From JBDNFP01 sp041689775 (lineage in GTDB: Bacteria; Bacteroidota; Bacteroidia; Cytophagales; Spirosomataceae), in assembly GCA_041689775.1 (NCBI GenBank), contig JBDNFP010000427.1, positions 1 through 14,963 on the forward strand: a stretch of 14,963 nt of DNA, in the 5' to 3' direction. Position numbers and translations under genes: made by a program. The notes beneath the pieces are model-generated. The model did no database searches and was not told where the DNA came from. It saw nothing but the letters and a program-made list of their open reading frames with translations. Positions 7,400 through 14,885 of the stretch are shown one piece after another. Position 1 is the first letter of the stretch, and every line of letters starts with the position of its first letter.

Positions 7400-7414
7400 T
7401 TAGAACGTTTCTAA
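7400..7414. promoter_or_regulatory. 15-bp inverted repeat, candidate operator
   Basis: TTAGAA (7400-7405) and TTCTAA (7409-7414) are perfect inverted arms around a 3-base centre (CGT). The site lies about 31 bases upstream of the sufC -7 element, where activators commonly bind, and about 120 bases upstream of the -7-like element of the divergent gene. The cognate regulator is unknown. Confidence 0.35.
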
Positions 7415-7481
7415 ACAACCGCTTACTCCAACTATAACCAATATACATAGTTGGTTGTTCCCTGTTTTCAGGCTTTGTGAT

Positions 7482-7518
7482 AAAGAAGGAAAGGACCGGT
7501 CGTTTTGTCCTTCTTTTT
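7482..7518 (+). terminator. terminator-like hairpin upstream of the arginine deiminase gene
   Basis: AAAGAAGGA (7482-7490) pairs with TCCTTCTTT (7508-7516) and is followed by a T-run. An alternative register pairs AAGGAC (7491-7496) with GTCCTT (7507-7512). No + strand gene lies upstream before the divergent sufC, so it would end either a small RNA or an attenuated leader of the downstream gene. Confidence 0.4.
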
Positions 7519-7572
7519 ATTGAGAAATAATCCGCTTACTTTGCAAAATTGAAATACAGGACAATTACCTAC

Positions 7573-9030
7573 ATGAAAAACGAAAAAACTGCCCCAGATA
7601 AAATTAGAGTTTCCACCGAAGTGGGCCGGTTGAGACGCCTGTTAATCCACAGTCCCGACCGTGGTTTGGGTAAGGTGGTACCTTCAAAAGCGCAGGATTG
7701 GCTTTTTGAGGATATTGTCCACCTTGACACTATGAGGAGGGACGAATACGACTACTATGTAAAGTTGCTGCTCTATTTTCTAGACCCCGAAAAAGTAAAG
7801 GGAAAGATCAGTGAGATAGACGCGGATACCACCCGTTCATTTTACAAGCCCGGTACCCCCGGCTACTTCAACTCGGACAAAGTAGTGGATTTACAAACGA
7901 TGCTATCGTCTATTTTGCAGGACGAGGTTATCAAAACCAAGTTGATCGCATCGATATGCGGCATTGAACGTTGCTCGTTTGAAACCCAGAGGGAGCTGAC
8001 GGAGTTTGACTCAAATGAGTTAGCCAAGATCTTTATTTCGGGCTCGCTTCCCAACGATCGAATGTTGTTTGCGCCCTTACCCAACTTGATTTTTACCCGG
8101 GATATTGGTATAGTTATCAACGATCACATACTACTAAATAAGCCTGCCAAAACGGCCCGCACGCGTGAATCGTTGCTAGCGCAGTACATTTTCTTTCACC
8201 ATCCGATGTTCGCAAATTATCTCGACAAGATCGTGGAGATTCCCGACAACGAACGGCACTTTTTGCTTCCCGACGACGAAAAGCATAGTGATTATAATCG
8301 TTCTACGCTGGAAGGTGGTGACGTAATGATGGTTTCTCCCCGGCATCTACTGATAGGGTGTAGCGAGCGTACTACCCTGTACGCCGCTCAGCAAGTGATG
8401 AAAAACCTGTTTGAGCGAAATGTAGTAGACACGATTACCATTGTAAAAATCCCGAAGAAGCGTGACTACATGCACATTGACACGATTTTTACGCAGGTGA
8501 AGAAAAATATGTGGGTGCTGCTCAACTCGCTGGGAAGGCAGGGAGACGAAGCACGCAAGAGAGATGTACTTCACTTTTTTGCGCCGAAGTCTACGGATCA
8601 GGAGCTGAAAATTATGCAGTTTATCAAAGGCCTAGAGCACAAACCCATTGAAATCGAAAATTTGGAAGACCTCTTGGCGGATATCAGCCGCAACGATCTG
8701 GGTTGTAAAGACGAGGTTAAATTCATTTACTCAGGAAACAACGAGTTCCCATTTGGCGACCGCGAGCAGTGGACGGATTCCTGTAACTTGCTGGCGTTGA
8801 AAGACGGAGTTGTGGTTGGGTATGATCGCAACGACAAGACGTTAGAAGCTTTTAAAGCCTCCGGTTTCCGGATTATAAAAGCAGCTGATTTATTGGCTAA
8901 ATTTGAGACCGGAGAGCTATCGCCAGATACATTGACCGATACTTTTATCATGTTGCCCTCCGCCGAGCTATCCCGTGCCCGCGGTGGATCACACTGCATG
9001 AGTATGCCCATTTTTAGAGATGAACTTTAA
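7573..9030 (+). CDS. arginine deiminase family protein (amidinotransferase fold), long form
   Basis: The 485-residue protein is predicted to hydrolyse L-arginine to L-citrulline and ammonia in the cytoplasm. All catalytic positions of the guanidine-modifying superfamily are present: Asp177 (FTRDIG), Glu247 (LEGGDVMM), His301 and Asp303 (MHIDTIF), and Cys475 (RGGSHCMSMP). They correspond to D166, E224, H278, D280 and C406 of the Pseudomonas enzyme. The N-terminal LIHSPDRG (24-31) and REQWTDSCN (397-405) also fit. It is about 70 residues longer than classical ADI (about 415), with roughly 45 of the extra residues between the His and the Cys (about 320-395). ATG 7573 is preferred to TTG 7549 because a -7-like element ends at 7543. 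It precedes ctlX by 92 bases in the same direction. The family is certain. The substrate is inferred from the residues, so action on a related guanidine is possible. Confidence 0.88.
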   Translation: MKNEKTAPDKIRVSTEVGRLRRLLIHSPDRGLGKVVPSKAQDWLFEDIVHLDTMRRDEYDYYVKLLLYFLDPEKVKGKISEIDADTTRSFYKPGTPGYFNSDKVVDLQTMLSSILQDEVIKTKLIASICGIERCSFETQRELTEFDSNELAKIFISGSLPNDRMLFAPLPNLIFTRDIGIVINDHILLNKPAKTARTRESLLAQYIFFHHPMFANYLDKIVEIPDNERHFLLPDDEKHSDYNRSTLEGGDVMMVSPRHLLIGCSERTTLYAAQQVMKNLFERNVVDTITIVKIPKKRDYMHIDTIFTQVKKNMWVLLNSLGRQGDEARKRDVLHFFAPKSTDQELKIMQFIKGLEHKPIEIENLEDLLADISRNDLGCKDEVKFIYSGNNEFPFGDREQWTDSCNLLALKDGVVVGYDRNDKTLEAFKASGFRIIKAADLLAKFETGELSPDTLTDTFIMLPSAELSRARGGSHCMSMPIFRDEL

Positions 9031-9059
9031 GATAAGTTGGTGAATCGTCCAATTGACTC

Positions 9060-9090
9060 TTGCAAACCGACTGTTAGAATTGTAATTTAG
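9060..9090 (+). promoter_or_regulatory. probable promoter of ctlX
   Basis: TTG at 9060-9062, a 20-base spacer and TAATTTAG at 9083-9090 match the Bacteroidota promoter TTG-N19/20-TAnnTTTG with one mismatch. Transcription would start near 9096, giving a very short leader before ATG 9105, or a leader of about 27 bases before ATG 9123. ctlX can therefore be expressed apart from the upstream deiminase gene. Confidence 0.5.
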
Positions 9091-9104
9091 CAACTATTGA
9101 ACGT

Positions 9105-10079
9105 ATGACCATCACAACCTCTATGCGTACTATTCGTACTTCCACTCAGGTGCAGCCGCAGTCTTCTTCCCGGATTCTGATGATTCGTCCTGCGCGTTTT
9201 GCTTACAACGAGCAAACGGCCGGAAGTAACGAATTCCAAGACGAGGAGTTTGCTGCCCAAACCCGCAGTATTGCCCAGGAAGTGGGCCGGGAAGAGTTTG
9301 ACCAAATGGTCCACGTACTTACTTCCACCGGGGTAAATGTCACCACGATTGAAGACACGCATACGCCTTACACCCCTGATTCGATATTTCCCAATAACTG
9401 GATTTCGATGCATCAGAGCGGCAAAGTAGTACTGTATCCGATGATGGCTTCCAACCGCCGGGCCGAACGACGTATGGATATCATCGATGAGCTTCGTAAA
9501 ACGTATCACGTAGAAGAGGTTATTGACTTATCCCACTTTGAAAACGAGGGCAAGTACCTCGAAGGAACGGGTAGTATGGTACTCGATCGCCGCTTTAAGA
9601 TTGCCTACGCTTGTCTTTCTCCCCGGACCGACTCAGATGTGCTGGATGCTTTTGCGGAGGCCACGGGTTATGAAATAATTAAGTTTTCGGCTCTCGATGA
9701 AAACGATGTGGCCATCTACCACACCAACGTGCTGATGTGCATAGGAGATATTTTTGCGGTGGTATGTCTGGATGCAATCAAGGATCCTGATGAACGTCAT
9801 TTGGTACGTTCCGTACTTGAAGAAACCGGAAAATATATCGTGGAGATTACTTTCGATCAAATGAAGGAGTTTGCCGGAAATATGCTTTTGGTTAAAACCC
9901 AAAGTGAGGTTAAAATTCTGATGATGTCGACCCGGGCCTATAATTCTCTCACCGATCAGCAGCGCAGTGCTCTGGACGATTACGCTCAGCTTGTGCATTC
10001 GGATCTCTCGATCGTAGAAGGGAATGGCGGAGGTTCGGCACGGTGTATGATGGCCGAGATTCATTTGCCTTTGAAATAG
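9105..10079 (+). CDS. ctlX: CtlX-type amidinotransferase-fold hydrolase (citrulline utilization)
   Basis: The 324-residue member of the arginine deiminase/dimethylargininase superfamily matches the type annotated as citrulline utilization hydrolase CtlX. Signatures are MIRPARFAYNEQTAGSNEFQ (26-45), Asp92 in TPDSIFPNNW, Glu153 in YLEGTGSMVLDR, His206 in IYHTNVLMCIG, and nucleophile Cys314 in GNGGGSARCMMAEIHLP at the C-terminus. These four form the catalytic set. The family name implies hydrolysis of citrulline to ornithine, CO2 and ammonia. Dimethylarginine or another guanidine/ureido substrate cannot be excluded from sequence. It follows the arginine deiminase on the same strand, which fits an arginine to citrulline to ornithine route. 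The start could also be Met7 (9123), because the first residues (MTITTSMRTIRTSTQ) are not conserved-looking. It ends before a bidirectional terminator. Confidence 0.85.
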   Translation: MTITTSMRTIRTSTQVQPQSSSRILMIRPARFAYNEQTAGSNEFQDEEFAAQTRSIAQEVGREEFDQMVHVLTSTGVNVTTIEDTHTPYTPDSIFPNNWISMHQSGKVVLYPMMASNRRAERRMDIIDELRKTYHVEEVIDLSHFENEGKYLEGTGSMVLDRRFKIAYACLSPRTDSDVLDAFAEATGYEIIKFSALDENDVAIYHTNVLMCIGDIFAVVCLDAIKDPDERHLVRSVLEETGKYIVEITFDQMKEFAGNMLLVKTQSEVKILMMSTRAYNSLTDQQRSALDDYAQLVHSDLSIVEGNGGGSARCMMAEIHLPLK

Positions 10080-10120
10080 AAGTAAAGTTTGCAGGGTAGT
10101 ACCTGGTAGCATAAAACAAT

Positions 10121-10160
10121 AAAATTCCCCTGCTAAGCAACAGCTTTACAGGGGAATTTT
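10121..10160. terminator. bidirectional terminator between ctlX and purL
   Basis: A 12-bp perfect stem (AAAATTCCCCTG at 10121-10132, CAGGGGAATTTT at 10149-10160) has a loop that holds a further AAGC/GCTT pairing. A-rich and T-rich ends on both strands suit the two converging genes. Confidence 0.88.
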
Positions 10161-10182
10161 GCTTTTAGTCGTTTATGGTTGC

Positions 10183-12459
10183 TTAGGCCATGATACGTCC
10201 GATGGTATTATCGTACAAGTCCTTGGCTTCAGCGGTAGTTACTACGGTTTGTCCGTCGACAACGAAATCCTGTCTGGTAACGGCACCTAACAGAGAGTGA
10301 GCGATTTTCAGATCCGCACCCAGTCGCTTTTGAAACTCACCTTGCTTGTCGGCCTTTACCGAAACCAAAACCCGGCTCTGCGCTTCCCCGAATAGGAAAG
10401 CATCGGTACGGAAGTTTTTGTCGGTCGATACGCCAAAGCCCAAGCCTCGCGGCATGGCAGATTCAGCCAAAGTAACGAATAATCCACCGTCCGAAACGTC
10501 GTGAACTGATTCTACTAGTTCTTCTTTAATCAATGCCTTGATGGCCTGATGTAAAGTATACTCCTCCTCCATTTCGAAAGCCGGGGCAGGCGATTCTTTG
10601 ACCTTACGGAAGCTGTACAAGTACTCCGAAGAGGCAATGTCGTTTTTAGCCGCGCCCACCAGATAAATCAGGTCGCCATCGGCCTTGAAATCAAGCGTCA
10701 TCTGACTAGCGGGGTCTTCCATGAGACCGATCATACCAATGGTAGGGGTAGGGAATACCGGTCCGTCGTCGGAGCTTTGGTTGTAGAAACTCACGTTTCC
10801 GCCCGTTACCGGAGTACCAAACTTCAAACAAGCCGCGCCCATCCCTTTTACAGCCTGCACAAACTGCCAGTATACTTCCGGTACGTAAGGATTACCAAAG
10901 TTGAGGTTATTGGTAACGGCCAATGGTTCTGAACCCGCGCAGGTTAGGTTACGGGCGGCTTCTGAAACCGCAATCTGCGCTCCAATAAATGGGTCAGCGT
11001 TCACGTAGCGGCTGTTGCAATCAAGGGTCATGGCGATGCTCATTTTGTAATCAGGACGCTTTACGTCACGAATACGAACCACGGCCGCATCAGATGGGCG
11101 GTTGGTGGTTAGGTTGGCGGTACCCACCATGGAGTCATACTGCTCATAGACCCATCGCTTGGAAGCAATGTTGGGGTGCGAAAGCAAATGACGGGCGACC
11201 TTACTAATTTCTTCGTCTTTGGTATCCGCTACCGCAGCAATATCAAACTGCTGGTAACGCTGGTAATAGGCCGGTTCGCGGTACTCCCGGTGGTATTGCG
11301 GGGCGCCGCCACCAAGTACCAAATCGTGGGCGGGTACGTCGGCGATCATTTTGCCTTCCTGGTAGAAGTGCAGACGCCCGGTATCGTTGGGTCCGGCGGC
11401 TACTACCTCACCGATTTGCGCACAGTGGAGATCCCACTTATCGAAGATGCCTTTAATAATATCTTCCTTACCTTTCTCGATCACGACAAGCATACGCTCT
11501 TGTGACTCCGAAAGCAGGATTTCCCAGCCGTGCATATTTTGCTGGCGGGTTGGTACTTTATCGAGGTCAATGACCATGCCGTGCTCGCCCTTGGCGCTCA
11601 TCTCGGAGGTAGAGCAAATAATACCGGCGGCACCCATATCCTGAATTCCAATGACGTGACCGGTATCAATAATTTCAAGGCTAGCTTCCAACAGAAGCTT
11701 TTCCATGAAAGGGTCACCTACCTGCACGGCGGGTAGTTTTTCGTTGGATTTATCGGTAATATCCTCAGAAGCGAAAGTCGCCCCGTGGATACCGTCTTTG
11801 CCCGTAGCCGAACCCACTATAAACACGGGGTTTCCTACGCCGTAAGAGGTAGCTTTTGCTACCTTGCCCACTTCCACGATTCCGGCCGAAAAGGCATTAA
11901 CTAACGGGTTGGTATTGTAACATTCGTCGAAAAATACCTCACCACCTACCGTAGGAATACCAAAGGCATTACCGTAGTCGCCGATTCCTTTTACGATCCC
12001 TTTTACCAACCATTTGGTTTTAGCCAGATCCGGATTACCAAATCGAAGGGAGTTAAGCTGCGCAATCGGCCGGGCACCCATCGTGAAAATATCCCGGTTG
12101 ATTCCACCAACACCCGTGGCCGCACCTTGGTAAGGTTCGAGGGCGGAGGGGTGGTTATGTGATTCAATTTTAAAGCTACACGCTAGTCCATCGCCGATGT
12201 CAACAAGTCCGGCATTTTCTTCTCCCGCTTTGGCGAGCATACGGTCGCTTTCGCGGGGGAGAGTTTTAAGCCAGACGATGGAGTTTTTATAAGAACAGTG
12301 CTCCGACCACATCACCGAGAAGATACTCAATTCGGTAAAATTGGGCGTACGTCCCAGGATTTCTTTGATTCGATCAAACTCATCGGGCAGAACGCCTAGT
12401 TTGCGGGCTGTTTCGACGGTGGGCAGGGCGTTACCGTCCAGTACTTCGGTAGAGGTCAT
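10183..12459 (-). CDS. purL: phosphoribosylformylglycinamidine synthase subunit PurL (small form)
   Basis: PurL catalyses the ATP-dependent conversion of FGAR to FGAM, the fourth step of de novo purine synthesis. It takes ammonia from the glutaminase PurQ with the bridging protein PurS. At 758 residues it is the small type (about 740) and not the 1300-residue fused enzyme. Visible motifs are FSVMWSEHCSYKNS (47-60), FKIESHNHPSALEPYQGAA (96-114), GGINRDIFTMGARPIA (118-133), the metal-binding QDMGAAGI (273-280), LLSESQERM (315-323), the second-half repeat TPVTGGNVSFYNQS (549-562) and SVHDVSDGGL (651-660). The duplicated two-half AIR-synthase architecture is intact. purQ and purS are not in the window. 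The start MTSTEV leaves about 45 bases of leader beyond an inverted repeat, and an exact -7 element lies upstream. Confidence 0.97.
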   Translation of the reverse strand: MTSTEVLDGNALPTVETARKLGVLPDEFDRIKEILGRTPNFTELSIFSVMWSEHCSYKNSIVWLKTLPRESDRMLAKAGEENAGLVDIGDGLACSFKIESHNHPSALEPYQGAATGVGGINRDIFTMGARPIAQLNSLRFGNPDLAKTKWLVKGIVKGIGDYGNAFGIPTVGGEVFFDECYNTNPLVNAFSAGIVEVGKVAKATSYGVGNPVFIVGSATGKDGIHGATFASEDITDKSNEKLPAVQVGDPFMEKLLLEASLEIIDTGHVIGIQDMGAAGIICSTSEMSAKGEHGMVIDLDKVPTRQQNMHGWEILLSESQERMLVVIEKGKEDIIKGIFDKWDLHCAQIGEVVAAGPNDTGRLHFYQEGKMIADVPAHDLVLGGGAPQYHREYREPAYYQRYQQFDIAAVADTKDEEISKVARHLLSHPNIASKRWVYEQYDSMVGTANLTTNRPSDAAVVRIRDVKRPDYKMSIAMTLDCNSRYVNADPFIGAQIAVSEAARNLTCAGSEPLAVTNNLNFGNPYVPEVYWQFVQAVKGMGAACLKFGTPVTGGNVSFYNQSSDDGPVFPTPTIGMIGLMEDPASQMTLDFKADGDLIYLVGAAKNDIASSEYLYSFRKVKESPAPAFEMEEEYTLHQAIKALIKEELVESVHDVSDGGLFVTLAESAMPRGLGFGVSTDKNFRTDAFLFGEAQSRVLVSVKADKQGEFQKRLGADLKIAHSLLGAVTRQDFVVDGQTVVTTAEAKDLYDNTIGRIMA

Positions 12460-12486
12460 AAGTTTGTTACAATAGGCAGTTAATAG

Positions 12487-12506
12487 TTCACAAAAAAAGT
12501 TGTGAA
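12487..12506. promoter_or_regulatory. inverted repeat in the purL leader
   Basis: TTCACAA (12487-12493) and TTGTGAA (12500-12506) are perfect 7-bp inverted arms around a 6-base A-rich centre. The repeat lies just downstream of the -7 element (12518-12525) and 28 bases upstream of the purL start. It could be a repressor operator overlapping the start of transcription or a leader hairpin. Confidence 0.4.
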
Positions 12507-12517
12507 TAGATAGTGCA

Positions 12518-12525
12518 CAAAATTA
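12518..12525 (-). promoter_or_regulatory. -7 promoter element of purL
   Basis: The minus strand reads TAATTTTG, an exact TAnnTTTG match, 59 bases before the purL start codon. A convincing TTG at -33 was not found. Confidence 0.5.
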
Positions 12526-12622
12526 GGGGTTTATGATTAGAGAAGCGGTATTAAAATATTTTTTCTCGCAAAAGTATTGACACAATCAAAATGATTACTA
12601 GTTTTGCACCACGTTAGACCAA

Positions 12623-12707
12623 AGAGAGATGGCAGAGTGGTCGAATGCGGCGGTCTTGAAAACCGTTGTGGGGTAACCCACCGGGGGTTCGAATCCCTCT
12701 CTCTCTG
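12623..12707 (+). tRNA. tRNA-Ser(UGA)
   Basis: This is an 85-base class II tRNA. Acceptor arms AGAGAGA (12623-12629) and TCTCTCT (12700-12706) pair perfectly, with discriminator G12707. The anticodon loop CTTGAAA (12655-12661) carries anticodon TGA (12657-12659) on a GCGGT/ACCGT stem. A long variable arm (GTGGG-GTAA-CCCAC) and the TTCGAAT T-loop (12688-12694) identify serine. CCA is not encoded (GCAA follows). It reads UCA and, through wobble, probably other UCN codons. It has its own terminator just downstream. Confidence 0.96.
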
Positions 12708-12708
12708 C

Positions 12709-12742
12709 AAAACCCGCTCAGTATCAGCTGAGTGGGTTTTTT
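12709..12742 (+). terminator. terminator of the tRNA-Ser gene
   Basis: A 13-bp stem (AAAACCCGCTCAG with CTGAGTGGGTTTT, one G-T pair) and a 6-base loop are followed by a T-run ending near 12742. It starts two bases after the tRNA. Confidence 0.88.
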
Positions 12743-13021
12743 ATTTAAACTCACTCCTAATTTATAACCGGCAATTTGGGAGTAATTTGTTTTCAAAAAT
12801 AAAAACTGATACTACCGACTCCCAACTTGATATCGATTCTTCTTACATCAGAAGTGGCGACGACCACTATTTTTTTTTGACTATCCAGTTACTAAATAGA
12901 ATCAGTAAATTCCAGTTTTATCCAGCTTACTATTTAGATTTGGCTAGATCACTCTTTAAGAGTGGATTACTCAAGTAATTATTGGGTAATCAAATGCCGT
13001 ACGTATAACCACCACCCACCC
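12743..13021. other. AT-rich gene-free stretch between tRNA-Ser and hsdR
   Basis: No credible gene is seen on either strand. The only frame through it on the + strand runs out of the tRNA gene and is unlikely to be coding. Two inverted repeats lie close to hsdR: CACTCTT/AAGAGTG around a central T (12950-12964), and GATTAC/GTAATC (12965-12970 and 12986-12991, 15-base loop). The low GC compared with the flanking genes fits a regulatory or junction segment of an accessory region. No copy of the tRNA 3' end was seen here. Confidence 0.4.
12950..12964. promoter_or_regulatory. 15-bp palindrome upstream of hsdR, candidate operator
   Basis: CACTCTT (12950-12956) and AAGAGTG (12958-12964) are perfect inverted arms around one T, 57 bases before the hsdR ATG. 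The symmetry and position suit a regulator binding site. The regulator is unknown. Confidence 0.3.
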
Positions 13022-13795
13022 ATGCCCATCAATCAAAACCCTGAGCAGATAGCCCGGGACCAAATGGACAAGCAACTAGTTGCTTCCGGCTGGATCGTTC
13101 AGAACAAATCCCGTATCAACCTTAACGAAGGCCCCGGCGTAGCCGTACGCGAGTACCTCACCGACGTGAGACCAGCTGACTATGTTCTTTTTGTGGATGG
13201 TAAACCGGTGGGGATCATCGAGGCAAAACGTAAAGAGGAAGGGTTCCGGCTCACGATGCACGAAGATCAGGCTAAGGACTACGCTACGGCTACGCTCAAA
13301 TACCTCAAAAACGATCCACTCCCGTTTGTGTACCTAAGTATCGGGAACATTACCACCTTTGCCGATTTTCGCGATCCTAAACCCCGAGCTCGCGAAGTGT
13401 TCTCGTTTCATCGTCCTGAAACCCTCCGCGACTGGTTAAAAAAGCCCGATTCTTTACGAGGTACTCTGAACTATCTGGACAAACTACCCTGCGATGGACT
13501 CCGTGACTGCCAGATTACGGCTATTACGAATCTTGAAAAGTCCTTCAAACTCAACAAACCCCGGGCGTTGATTCAGATGGCCACCGGATCGGGTAAGACC
13601 TTTACGGCCATTACGTTCATTTATCGGTTGCTGAAATTTACCCAGGCGAAGAAGATTCTCTTTCTGGTAGATACCAAAAACCTAGGCGAGCAAGCTGAAC
13701 AGGAATTTATGTCGTTTTTACCCAATGATGATAACCGTAAGTTTACCGAACTATACGGCGTCCACCGACTGAAATCAAAGCATCATCCCCGATGA
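13022..13795 (+). pseudogene. hsdR: hsdR (type I restriction endonuclease R subunit), N-terminal part before the first frameshift
   Basis: This is the first part of the R subunit, which supplies ATP-driven DNA translocation and cleavage in a type I restriction-modification complex with HsdM and HsdS. From ATG 13022 (preferred over GTG 12962) it reads MPINQNPEQIARDQ. The HsdR_N nuclease domain has Asp53 (PADYVLF) and Glu67-x-Lys69 (IIEAKR), the PD-(D/E)xK residues, followed by the first helicase lobe with Walker A ATGSGKT (187-193). Normal coding stops being family-like after LYGVHRLKSK. A +1 shift within 13773-13792 (around CATCATCCCC) sends the frame into a TGA at 13793-13795. The expected continuation IPDDNQVYIST reads in the next frame from 13785. 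It follows tRNA-Ser by about 310 bases. No hsdM or hsdS is in the window. A sequencing or assembly indel at the C-run is the main alternative to a real mutation. Confidence 0.85.
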
Positions 13796-14885
13796 TAATC
13801 AGGTATATATCAGCACCATTCAGCGGCTCTATGCTGTGCTAAAAGGCCAGGACCTGGAAGAAAGCGCCGAAGAAGAAAACCCCAACGAGAAATGGCAGCC
13901 TAAACAAGTACCCCCGGTGGAGTACAACGAAAAACTACCCATCGAGTACTTTGATTTTATCGTGATTGACGAGTGCCACCGCAGCATTTACAATCTTTGG
14001 ATGCAGGTACTCGACTACTTTGATGCCTTTCAGCTGGGGCTCACGGCTACGCCCGATGCCCGTACCATTGCGTACTTTCAGCAGAATCTGGTGTCGGAGT
14101 ACTCCCACGAAATGGCCGTGGCCGACGGTGTCAATGTGGGCTATGATGTATTTTTGATTGATACTAAGATCACCCAACAGGGTGCGACACTCTGGAAGGG
14201 TGCCTACATCGAACACCGGGAAAAGCTCAGCCGGAAGAAGCGGTTGGAGCAGCAGGACGAAGACGAAGCCTACTCAGCCCGGCAACTGGATAATGACATT
14301 GTCAATCCGAATCAGATCAGGCTGGTTATTTCTACCTTCCGAGATTACCTACCCACCATGTTTCCCGACCGCTACGATACCAAGGGAATCTTTGAGGTAC
14401 CCAAGACGCTGATCTTTGCCAAAACCGATAGCCATGCCGACGATATTATCCGCATTGTAAGGGAAGAGTTTGGTGAGGAAGATCGGTTTTGCAAGAAAGT
14501 AACCTACAAGAATACCGAAGACCCCAAGTCGGTACTGGCGCAGTTTCGCAATGACTACCACCCCCGCATTGCCGTGACGGTGGATATGATCGCTACCGGT
14601 ACCGACGTAAAGCCTTTGGAATGTTTGCTGTTTATGCGGGATGTAAAGAGCCGCAACTACTTTGAGCAAATGAAAGGCCGGGGTACGCGGGTGATCAATT
14701 ATGACGACCTCCGAAAGGTATCGCCCTCGGCTCGTTTGACCAAGGATCATTTCGTGATCGTGGATGCCATCGGTGTGACGCGTAGCCTTAAAACCGACAG
14801 CCGCCCGCTAGAAAAGAAACCCGGTGTGGCCCTCAAAGATTTGTTGGGAGCCGTGGCCGTGGGCGCCACGTGACGAAGACCTATT
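13785..14885 (+). pseudogene. hsdR: hsdR, middle part: helicase domains, second frameshift, cut by an insertion element
   Basis: This continues the R subunit in the +1 frame from IPDDNQ (13785). Helicase motifs are present in order: IDECH (about 13965-13979), LTATPDA, the second lobe with KTLIFAKTDSHADDI, TVDMIATGTDVKP, and motif VI QMKGRGTRV (about 14669-14695). The frame ends at TGA 14871-14873 after AVAVGAT. Dropping one base near 14868 restores the family-typical RDEDLL (14869-14886). At that point the similarity stops and an IS1-like end begins. The C-terminal several hundred residues (helical region contacting HsdM) are absent. Two indels plus an insertion make a functional HsdR very unlikely unless the indels are sequencing errors, and the insertion would still truncate it. 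ATG codons inside this part do not imply a separate gene. Confidence 0.85.

Larger units (their letters stand above)
7326..7572. other. divergent intergenic region between sufC and the arginine deiminase
   Basis: This 247-base AT-rich region has no credible gene. It holds the sufC -7 element (7362-7369), a 15-bp inverted repeat (7400-7414), an 8-bp hairpin (7428-7454), a small CCTG/CAGG hairpin (7461-7472) and a terminator-like stem on the + strand (7482-7518). A -7-like TTACTTTG lies at 7536-7543, just before the arginine deiminase gene, with no good -33 partner. Confidence 0.6.

Noticed and set aside
11176..11505. 109-codon frame on the + strand inside purL (and several similar antisense frames in sufS, sufD and ctlX)
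   Set aside because: They lie fully within strongly conserved genes on the other strand and show no domain or promoter of their own.
12604..12978. 124-codon + strand frame across tRNA-Ser and the following gap
   Set aside because: It overlaps the whole tRNA gene and its terminator, and its product has no recognisable motif. It is open by chance.
13781..13795. Programmed +1 frameshift at CCC-C before TGA in hsdR
   Set aside because: A +1 slip there would restore the frame. However, a second, unrelated frameshift and an insertion follow, and HsdR is not known for such recoding. Decay or sequencing error is simpler.
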